DNA of 64,000 bases from Anomaloglossus baeobatrachus (Eukaryota; Chordata; Amphibia; Anura; Aromobatidae): the NCBI RefSeq assembly GCF_048569485.1, contig NC_134354.1:513431780-513495779 (forward strand). Reading direction: 5' to 3'. The position numbers and the translations under genes are program-made. Each line of letters starts with the position of its first letter. Position 1 is the first letter of the stretch. The notes beneath the pieces are model-generated. The model saw only the letters and a program-made list of their open reading frames with translations, was not told where the DNA came from and made no database searches. Below are positions 55,576-64,000 of the stretch, one piece after another.

Positions 55576-58371
55576 TTATAGGAATGACGCAAAAGTTTGT
55601 CTTTCGTTCAATCCGTTGGGTATCACGGTCTCAAGGAGGAAAATCCATCGACACTCTGCCCTTGCCAACATCTTATGTATATCCCCACCTCTCAGTCCAA
55701 GATGTATCTGGTCGATCCCCCTTACCTTAAAACCTGAGGGGTCCGATCGATGATGCAGCCTGAAGTGGCGGGGAATAGTCTTAAGAGTGTCGGTATCCTC
55801 CAGTTTGACCTGTTTTGCAGCCATGATGTCTCTTATATGTTCCCTCGTCCGGACTCTAAGTTCCCGGCTAGTCAGCCCGACATATATTAAATTGCATTCA
55901 CACGTGGCGTAATAAATCACGCCCGTGCTATTGCAAGAAATATAATGTCGTATATCAAATGTCTTAGAGCCATTAGAGGACATAAAAGATGTTGCCCGGA
56001 TAATATTACCATGGCGACACGCCATGCATGATCCACAGGGGAATGACCCAACTAAGGGTCGCCCAGTAGGAAAAGGTAATTTATTATGTCTTAAATGGTG
56101 ACTGTGGACCAGCATATCGCGTAAACTACGGCCTCGCCGGGCCGTCATGAGAGGACGTTCGGGCAGAGTGTCTTTAAACACGGGCTCTGTTCGTAAAACA
56201 GGCCAGTGTTTAGTGAGGATACCTCTGATGTGTTCCCACTGACGGTTGAACGATGACACAAAGCGGATCTTAGGTTCCGTACAGTGTGTCTTGTTGGGAT
56301 TGAATCTCAGCAGGAGCTGATCTCGGGGAGCTGACCTCGCACGTTTATATGCCTTTTTTATAGATCTCGCACTATAGCCTCTCTCCTTAAACCTATCACG
56401 CATCTCATTGGCTCGATCCTCAAATACCCCCGTATCGGAACAAATCCGCTTAAGCCGGATAAATTGTCCCGTGGGGATGGCATTGATAGTGAATTTCGGA
56501 TGGCCAGAGGATGCGTGGAGAAGGGCATTAACGGAGGAAGGCTTGCGATAGATGTCAGTGGACAGAAAACGCTGGTCAGTAATGGATACATTAATATCCA
56601 GGAATTCCACCTTATTGGAGTCAGCATGAAAAGTAAGATAGATGTTAACAGAGTTGGAGTTCAAGTGACGCACAAAGCCCTCAAGCTCCGAGGTGGTCCC
56701 CCCCCAGATGACAAAGATGTCATAAATGTAGCGGAGCCAGCACTGCACATGGGAGCTGGCCGGCACGCCACCGCCGAAAACCTCCCTTTCCCAGTAACCC
56801 AGGAAGAGGTTTGCGTACGATGGCGCGCAAGCCGCCCCCATCGCAGTGCCGCGCCGCTGGAGGTAGAACCGTTCCCCGAAGGTGAAGGCATTGTGCGTCA
56901 GTATGAACTCCAATAACTCCAAAATCAGCTGTTGTAGGGTGGGTGCCCAGTTGCTCATACTCAAAAAATACTCAACCGCCTGCAAGCCATGTTCATGACG
57001 GATATTGGTATATAATGTCTCAACGTCCAAGGTCACCAGTGATACGCCCACGTCCGCCGTCAGGCCATTAAGCCTCCTAAGGACGTCTGAAATGTCTCTG
57101 ACATGGGAGGGCAGCGTCTCAACCAAAGGTTGGAGATAGAAATCTATGAACTTGCAAACTGCATCGCATAGCCCTCCAATGCCAGAGACAATTGGACGTC
57201 CAGGGGGAACCCGAGGGTTCTTGTGTATTTTTGGTAATAGGTAGAACGTGGGCGTCACCGGCAGCCTTGGAAGGAGACCATCATAGATCTTTTTTGTGAT
57301 GGTGCCTGCGGTAAGAGCATTCTCGAGTATGAGGGTCAACTGGGTTACATAGGTGTTAGTCGGATTTGAAGGGAGCATCTGGTAAAAATCAGCATTCTTC
57401 AACTGCCTATACACCTCGCGCTCATACATGGTGGTGGGCCAGATCACCACGTTACCCCCCTTATCCGCTGGTTTAATCACAACCCCTTCTAACTTCTTCA
57501 ATTCCCCAAGAGCCCGCTGATGTTTTACGGAGAGATTATTAGATACGTTGCTCTTGGAGAGGGATTTAAGATCTCCCATGACAAGGTCATGAAAGATCTG
57601 AACCTGGGGGCATAGCGAAAGCGGGGGGAACGTGGTGGAGCGCGGGTGCAAATGTAAAGGGAAAATACCAGATAACTCACCAGATGCCTGACCCTCCAAC
57701 TTCTCAAGTGTACGCACTGCCTCCTCTTCAGCCTCAGTGATGGACAGGCCTGGACCAGACTTTTTGGAATGCAGCTTGTGGAGGGTCAATTTTCTGAGGA
57801 ACAGGTTCAAGTCCTTTGCAACTGTAAAAAGGTCAAAGTTACAGTCAGGTACAAACGTTAACCCCAATTTCAGCACTTCAACCTGGTCATCAGAAAGTAT
57901 AATTTGAGACAAATTAATCACCTCCAGTTCGCTACTATTGCCTTTTTTGGCAATTGCACCCGAAGAGGATTTAGGGGGGCCAGACGGTGCCTTGCTGGAT
58001 CGATTTTTCCCCATAAACCCTCTGGTCACAGGTCTCGATGAGGCTTGCGTTGTCGAGTTCTCGTCCTCCACTGAAGAAATCGAGGAGGCAGATACAGAAG
58101 CTGCCAAACCAACAAAATGCCTTCTACGGCGCACATTACCCTTCCAGCGATATACTTGTTGAGTCTTATAGTCGGTGACATCCCGTTGATATTTTTTAGT
58201 TTTGTTTGAGACCAGCTCCTTTTCCCATTTAACAAATTCTTTATCCATTGTTTCATTGAAACTGGATAGTTCCAGAGGCGTTAGTTCCCTGGGTAACCGA
58301 TCCAATAAGGTTGCAATCTCTCCATCAAGATCACGGAGAGAGGCCTCGTTGTTTTTAATCAGTAAGAGCAT
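55576..58371 (-). CDS. Penelope-like reverse transcriptase with GIY-YIG endonuclease (left arm)
   Basis: 931 residues from the first Met; the frame stays open upstream to the palindrome centre, so the true start may be missing. In order: N-terminal region (1-290); reverse transcriptase with KPADKGG (300), PKIHK (380), LDVETLYTN (448), RGTAMGAA (507) and the catalytic box near 548; DIYRKPSSVNALLH; a Cys-containing region from 779 (CGSCMACRHG); GIY-YIG nuclease from about 817 (GVIYYA, then IYVGLTSRELRVRTREH). This order is that of canonical endonuclease-bearing (Neptune-like) Penelope-like elements, which insert by target-primed reverse transcription. The catalytic box reads YIYD instead of YIDD, so one of the two metal-binding Asp residues is lost. 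The frame is full length but predicted inactive. Confidence 0.9.
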   Translation of the reverse strand: MLLLIKNNEASLRDLDGEIATLLDRLPRELTPLELSSFNETMDKEFVKWEKELVSNKTKKYQRDVTDYKTQQVYRWKGNVRRRRHFVGLAASVSASSISSVEDENSTTQASSRPVTRGFMGKNRSSKAPSGPPKSSSGAIAKKGNSSELEVINLSQIILSDDQVEVLKLGLTFVPDCNFDLFTVAKDLNLFLRKLTLHKLHSKKSGPGLSITEAEEEAVRTLEKLEGQASGELSGIFPLHLHPRSTTFPPLSLCPQVQIFHDLVMGDLKSLSKSNVSNNLSVKHQRALGELKKLEGVVIKPADKGGNVVIWPTTMYEREVYRQLKNADFYQMLPSNPTNTYVTQLTLILENALTAGTITKKIYDGLLPRLPVTPTFYLLPKIHKNPRVPPGRPIVSGIGGLCDAVCKFIDFYLQPLVETLPSHVRDISDVLRRLNGLTADVGVSLVTLDVETLYTNIRHEHGLQAVEYFLSMSNWAPTLQQLILELLEFILTHNAFTFGERFYLQRRGTAMGAACAPSYANLFLGYWEREVFGGGVPASSHVQCWLRYIYDIFVIWGGTTSELEGFVRHLNSNSVNIYLTFHADSNKVEFLDINVSITDQRFLSTDIYRKPSSVNALLHASSGHPKFTINAIPTGQFIRLKRICSDTGVFEDRANEMRDRFKERGYSARSIKKAYKRARSAPRDQLLLRFNPNKTHCTEPKIRFVSSFNRQWEHIRGILTKHWPVLRTEPVFKDTLPERPLMTARRGRSLRDMLVHSHHLRHNKLPFPTGRPLVGSFPCGSCMACRHGNIIRATSFMSSNGSKTFDIRHYISCNSTGVIYYATCECNLIYVGLTSRELRVRTREHIRDIMAAKQVKLEDTDTLKTIPRHFRLHHRSDPSGFKVRGIDQIHLGLRGGDIHKMLARAECRWIFLLETVIPNGLNERQTFASFL

Positions 58372-58580
58372 AAAGGATTTAGAGCACGCAGAAGCTGCGT
58401 CCTCCCAGTCTCGTTTAAAGGCCTCATCCGTGATATTGAAAGAGGGAAAAACTTGTACCCTGAGGCCTCTCGGTATTAAATCCCGGTCTCAGGGTACAAG
58501 TTTTTCCCTCTTTCAATATCACGGATGAGGCCTTTAAACGAGACTGGGAGGACGCAGCTTCTGCGTGCTCTAAATCCTTT

Positions 58581-61376
58581 ATGCTCTTACTGATTAAAAA
58601 CAACGAGGCCTCTCTCCGTGATCTTGATGGAGAGATTGCAACCTTATTGGATCGGTTACCCAGGGAACTAACGCCTCTGGAACTATCCAGTTTCAATGAA
58701 ACAATGGATAAAGAATTTGTTAAATGGGAAAAGGAGCTGGTCTCAAACAAAACTAAAAAATATCAACGGGATGTCACCGACTATAAGACTCAACAAGTAT
58801 ATCGCTGGAAGGGTAATGTGCGCCGTAGAAGGCATTTTGTTGGTTTGGCAGCTTCTGTATCTGCCTCCTCGATTTCTTCAGTGGAGGACGAGAACTCGAC
58901 AACGCAAGCCTCATCGAGACCTGTGACCAGAGGGTTTATGGGGAAAAATCGATCCAGCAAGGCACCGTCTGGCCCCCCTAAATCCTCTTCGGGTGCAATT
59001 GCCAAAAAAGGCAATAGTAGCGAACTGGAGGTGATTAATTTGTCTCAAATTATACTTTCTGATGACCAGGTTGAAGTGCTGAAATTGGGGTTAACGTTTG
59101 TACCTGACTGTAACTTTGACCTTTTTACAGTTGCAAAGGACTTGAACCTGTTCCTCAGAAAATTGACCCTCCACAAGCTGCATTCCAAAAAGTCTGGTCC
59201 AGGCCTGTCCATCACTGAGGCTGAAGAGGAGGCAGTGCGTACACTTGAGGAGTTGGAGGGTCAGGCATCTGGTGAGTTATCTGGTATTTTCCCTTTACAT
59301 TTGCACCCGCGCTCCACCACGTTCCCCCCGCTTTCGCTATGCCCCTAGGTTCAGATCTTTCATGACCTTGTCATGGGAGATCTTAAATCCCTCTCCAAGA
59401 GCAACGTATCTAATAATCTCTCCGTAAAACATCAGCGGGCTCTTGGGGAATTGAAGAAGTTAGAAGGGGTTGTGATTAAACCAGCGGATAAGGGGGGTAA
59501 CGTGGTGATCTGGCCCACCACCATGTATGAGCGCGAGGTGTATAGGCAGTTGAAGAATGCTGATTTTTACCAGATGCTCCCTTCAAATCCGACTAACACC
59601 TATGTAACCCAGTTGACCCTCATACTCGAGAATGCTCTTACCGCAGGCACCATCACAAAAAAGATCTATGATGGTCTCCTTCCAAGGCTGCCGGTGACGC
59701 CCACGTTCTACCTATTACCAAAAATACACAAGAACCCTCGGGTTCCCCCTGGACGTCCAATTGTCTCTGGCATTGGAGGGCTATGCGATGCAGTTTGCAA
59801 GTTCATAGATTTCTATCTCCAACCTTTGGTTGAGACGCTGCCCTCCCATGTCAGAGACACTTCAGACGTCCTTAGGAGGCTTAATGGCCTGACGGCGGAC
59901 GTGGGCGTATCACTGGTGACCTTGGACGTTGAGACATTATATACCAATATCCGTCATGAACATGGCTTGCAGGCGGTTGAGTATTTTTTGAGTATGAGCA
60001 ACTGGGCACCCACCCTACAACAGCTGATTTTGGAGTTATTGGAGTTCATACTGACGCACAATGCCTTCACCTTCGGGGAACGGTTCTACCTCCAGCGGCG
60101 CGGCACTGCGATGGGGGCGGCTTGCGCGCCATCGTACGCAAACCTCTTCCTGGGTTACTGGGAAAGGGAGGTTTTCGGCGGTGGCGTGCCGGCCAGCTCC
60201 CATGTGCAGTGCTGGCTCCGCTACATTGATGACATCTTTGTCATCTGGGGGGGGACCACCTCGGAGCTTGAGGGCTTTGTGCGTCACTTGAACTCCAACT
60301 CTTTTAACATCTATCTTACTTTTCATGCTGACTCCAATAAGGTGGAATTCCTGGATATTAATGTATCCATTACTGACCAGCGTTTTCTGTCCACTGACAT
60401 CTATCGCAAGCCTTCCTCCGTTAATGCCCTTCTCCACGCATCCTCTGGCCATCCGAAATTCACTATCAATGCCATCCCCACGGGACAATTTATCCGGCTT
60501 AAGCGGATTTGTTCCGATACGGGGGTATTTGAGGATCGAGCCAATGAGATGCGTGATAGGTTTAAGGAGAGAGGCTATAGTGCGAGATCTATAAAAAAGG
60601 CATATAAACGTGCGAGGTCAGCTCCCCGAGATCAGCTCCTGCTGAGATTCAATCCCAACAAGACACACTGTACGGAACCTAAGATCCGCTTTGTGTCATC
60701 CTTCAACCGTCAGTGGGAACACATCAGAGGTATCCTCACTAAACACTGGCCTGTTTTACGAACAGAGCCCGTGTTTAAAGACACTCTGCCCGAACGTCCT
60801 CTCATGACGGCCCGGCGAGGCCGTAGTTTACGCGATATGCTGGTCCACAGTCACCATTTAAGACATAATAAATTACCTTTTCCTACTGGGCGACCCTTAG
60901 TTGGGTCATTCCCCTGTGGATCATGCATGGCGTGTCGCCATGGTAATATTATCCGGGCAACATCTTTTATGTCCTCTAATGGCTCTAAGACATTTGATAT
61001 ACGACATTATATTTCTTGCAATAGCACGGGCGTGATTTATTACGCCACGTGTGAATGCAATTTAATATATGTCGGGCTGACTAGCCGGGAACTTAGAGTC
61101 CGGACGAGGGAACATATAAGAGACATCATGGCTGCAAAACAGGTCAAACTGGAGGATACCGACACTCTTAAGACTATTCCCCGCCACTTCAGGCTGCATC
61201 ATCGATCGGACCCCTCAGGTTTTAAGGTAAGGGGGATCGACCAGATACATCTTGGACTGAGAGGTGGGGATATACATAAGATGTTGGCAAGGGCAGAGTG
61301 TCGATGGATTTTCCTCCTTGAGACCGTGATACCCAACGGATTGAACGAAAGACAAACTTTTGCGTCATTCCTATAA
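58581..61376 (+). pseudogene. Penelope-like reverse transcriptase with GIY-YIG endonuclease (right arm)
   Basis: Mirror copy of the left-arm frame. A single in-frame stop near residue 256 splits it into a 255-codon N-terminal part and a downstream frame (59,373-61,376, 667 codons from its first Met) that holds all the reverse transcriptase motifs and the GIY-YIG domain. Here the catalytic box is intact (YIDD, residues 548-551). Other differences from the left arm are few (for example VRDTSD against VRDISD, SNSFN against SNSVN). Whether the downstream frame can be translated alone is not known. Confidence 0.88.
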
Positions 61377-62228
61377 ACCAATATGTCTCCTTCTCTGCGG
61401 TTTTTGATAGTATTTTGGTGCCTGGCTGGTTGCAGGTTCCATGTGCTGTTCATGTTTTTTCTGAGTCTTTTTAATATTTTTTATGCCTATTTTTAACTTC
61501 ACTTTTATGTGTCCTTTCCTTTTTCACAGTCTACTTTGTTCTTGTCTAATATCCCTGCCGGATTCTTCCATATTATCTGTTCTGAAGCTACTGTTTCAGG
61601 ACTCACAACATTGAATATACAGATATGAATAAGGAAAATGGATCTCACTACAAAAACTACTCTGGATTACCAATGCAGCGAATCCTGTGTATTACAATAT
61701 GGCTAACGCTGATGTCTGTACTTTATATTCTGATGTGACATATCAGACCCAATGTATGTATCTCTTGTTATTACTGTGACTGCACATTTGTGCATAGTCA
61801 AGCACAGCATATTATTGATAGTTCTTGGCGTTAATATACCTGGGCTATTCTTGTTAGTACTAATATGTACTATACTGTATGCTCACTATGCCACATTCAA
61901 GTTACCATCTTTATGCATGATATTTGATGTCATTCGTTGGAGATTCACCTATATATACTTGCCCTCACTGTTGCCAGTACTCAACATGGTATTCGTGATC
62001 GCACTTCCTGGTTGCGGGATCGCGCATGCGCAGTATGGACGGCTCTCCTCCCAGCGTCCTCTGGGCTTACTGACGTCAACAAGGGAATTCCTCCCACCCA
62101 GATGACGCTGGAGCAGCCGCCCATGCTGACGACGCGCCCCCATGCCCCATGGAACCGCGACACCTGCTGTTAATCCCACATGAGTACGACAGGTATATTA
62201 GACTCACCTTCCCCCCTTGTTGTCCACG

Positions 62229-62268
62229 GTCCCCTGAAGAAGTCACCACACGAAACACGTGTTGGGAC
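62229..62268 (+). ncRNA. Hammerhead-ribozyme-like motif, right arm
   Basis: Layout: stem I 'gtccc' (62,229-62,233), core 'ctgaaga' (62,234-62,240), a weak stem II region 'agtcaccacac', core 'gaaa' (62,252-62,255), two-bp stem III 'ac-acgt-gt', possible cleavage base, stem I return 'gggac' (62,264-62,268). Minimal type I hammerheads with such a tiny stem III are known from Penelope-like elements. The weak stem II makes self-cleavage uncertain. Confidence 0.6.
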
Positions 62269-62754
62269 TATCCCCTGGTGTGCCTGCCTTCCTTACTACT
62301 TTGGTAAGCTCTATACTGGGTGCTGGTTTTGTGCTGTGTGGTTATGTTTCAAGTGTAGCTGGCACATTGATCTGTTCAGCTGCTGACTTTCCTGGCTGCA
62401 CTGTTCTGTTTAGTAACCCCTTCATAGCACTAACCACGCCAGTGAGCTACAATCGACTGATTTGATGTGATTTTGTAAGCAGCCACACTTGGGGAATCAA
62501 TCACCCTCCATGTCTTTGTAACCTTTTGTATACTGACTTTATATCCATACCCTGTATTTTACTACTGCCTGTTCATTAAAGAATCTTTTATCTGCACACT
62601 TGTGCTTATGACTACTTCATTGATTTTGTGGCTATGAGGTATGGAGATACTCTGGCAAAATGAATGACTTCTATTCTCTTTGTTTACATATATGTCCCCA
62701 GAAGTCTTTGCCTTTCACCATTGTTAAGATCCAATTTCACTGTTCTACGTTTTT

Positions 62755-62770
62755 CAAAGGAAAAATAATG
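62755..62770 (+). repeat. Target-site duplication, right
   Basis: Exact copy of 54,250-54,265. Confidence 0.8.
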
Positions 62771-64000
62771 CAGGAATAGTTTTAGAACGTCTGTGAATGT
62801 TTTTAAAGGGATGTTCCAAAAAGGCAAGCTATGCCCTATACATTGGATAGGTGAAACTTGCTGATTGCTGTAACCGCCATAAGATCTGGGTTCTGTAACC
62901 CTGAGAATGGTGTCTGCAGGGCTGTCAAGAATGGACGCATGTCAGTGAATTTGCCAGAAAAAGCAGAGCACTGTATTCAACAATCCAATACACAATGAAT
63001 GGAGCGTTCTTGAGATTCCAGAGCCCCGATCTGTTGGTCCCAGTGGTTGTACCCTCAATTATTATCACATTATTCCTAAACCCAGTGGATTTTTTGGAAC
63101 TAACCCTTCAAACATGGCAGAACATCTATAGAGAAGTCTGATAGCTATGCACTGGAGAGATCTCCAATCAATGTAACAGATTGAGAACAGACACAAATAA
63201 AGGAAAATGGTATAAAATTCAACAAACTTAAATGGACTTTAGCGTTGTAGAGGGTATTCTGTATAGATTGATGACAATAAGTAATTAATATGATCCATTC
63301 TGAGTCTGAATGTGTTTTTTAATGCACTGTACTGTAAAAATAAACTGAAAAAGGAGTAAAAAAACATTTCTTCAAGTAGTCCTCACATATAGTTATTATC
63401 CCATTTTAAGTAGGCTCCTTGAGGACAACCCATTGTTTTTCCACTTTTCACTGGTTGACTACAAGAGAATATAGAAGCCTTCAAAATCACCAAATTGTTA
63501 AAGTAGTACCATACAGTACAGAGTAGAAAAATATTTTATATTAGTCTTTGTGTCCCTGTATGGGCTACAACTAATAAAGAAGGGCTGCCCTAGAGTGGAA
63601 ACATATTCCCCCAATATCATAGGAAGGCACACTGAAATTTTTTTTGTCGTAACTGAATCGGACATAAAAAGGGGCATGTTCCCTTAAGCATTCTTAGGGA
63701 GAATATTGTAGATATACTGTATAGTCCAACAGAGTCTGTTATGCATGCATGAAGGCTGATATACTGTATATGACCTCTGTGGACTGTGATGCAGACTCCA
63801 TGCACCAGGCTCTACTGTGTAGTGCAACTCTTTCTAATGTCCTTCTATGCTGGGTAATAGGTTCCCTTTAAAAGTAAATGAATATACTACTCAGCTCAGC
63901 TACCCTGTACTTTGCTTAGATTGCCAATTATGTCTTGTACAATGGGTTTCCCCATGAAACGTAATGCTTGAGAGCACAGATCTTTAAGAAAGGGGAAGCA
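62771..64000. other. Unassigned, with one family B end
   Basis: 'taggttccctttaa' near 63,848-63,861 is a lone right end of the family B element; its body is not recognisable. Otherwise nothing supported. Confidence 0.4.

Larger units (their letters stand above)
54263..62689. mobile_element. Head-to-head Penelope-like element palindrome, 8.4 kb
   Basis: Position x pairs with 116952 minus x over the whole span: arms 54,263-58,464 and 58,488-62,689 (4202 bp each), spacer 23 bp, no net length difference. I found at least seven mismatches by eye, so the arms are roughly 99.8% identical. Each arm is one Penelope-like element with its 5' side at the centre and its 3' side outward. A one-sided 65-bp tail (62,690-62,754) and a 16-nt direct repeat bracket the unit, so it probably arrived in one integration. 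Penelope-like elements are non-LTR-type retroelements known for inverted and tandem partial copies. Confidence 0.93.

Noticed and set aside
56464-56916. 150-codon frame antisense to the Penelope-like gene (also 60,036-60,488)
   Set aside because: A shadow of the conserved reverse transcriptase coding sequence; mirrored in both arms and lacking its own motifs.

Overview
This window is vertebrate nuclear DNA, most likely from a frog (Anura, possibly a neobatrachian). The basis is one clearly recognisable vertebrate gene, NFKBIZ, with spliced exons, in DNA otherwise dominated by interspersed repeats: Harbinger- and piggyBac-like MITEs, Tc1 relics, Helitrons, a DIRS fossil, an L2-like LINE and Penelope-like elements. 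The anuran assignment is inference from repeat style and from the divergence of the protein. There is no prokaryotic operon structure, CRISPR array or viral genome.

Layout. 1-5.5 kb: mostly unassigned DNA with three minisatellites. 5.5-13 kb: abutting and nested DNA-transposon derivatives, including a 2.4 kb element with terminal inverted repeats and a fold-back element that contains a MITE and a solo LTR. 13-28 kb: A/T-rich repeats, two Tc1-like relics, a piggyBac-like element, and two inverted-repeat loci with hammerhead-ribozyme-like motifs (14.0-14.5 and 20.1-21.7 kb). 28.3-29.9 kb: two minisatellites that end just upstream of a promoter with CCAAT boxes and a kappaB site.

30,197-36,974: NFKBIZ (I-kappa-B-zeta), 12 coding exons on the + strand, 653 codons plus stop, intact by eye. 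It encodes an OCA-like POU-binding peptide, a basic nuclear-localisation region, a Pro/Ser-rich middle and seven ankyrin repeats. The 3' UTR has two poly(A) signals. Two Harbinger-like MITEs and a short copy of the 7.9-10.2 kb repeat sit in its introns.

38-41 kb: a partial DIRS retrotransposon fossil. 42 kb: an L2-like LINE 3' end. 43-53.5 kb: MITEs and two Helitrons in direct tandem (46,687-50,851). 54.25-62.77 kb: an 8.4 kb near-perfect palindrome of two head-to-head Penelope-like elements (reverse transcriptase plus GIY-YIG endonuclease), each arm with a hammerhead-like motif, the whole flanked by a 16-nt direct repeat. The 20 kb palindrome has the same plan (14-nt direct repeat, short one-sided tail). 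This recurring combination of head-to-head inverted dimer, target duplication and hammerhead-like motif is the most interesting thing in the window. All coordinates and comparisons were read by eye; no alignment or database search was run.
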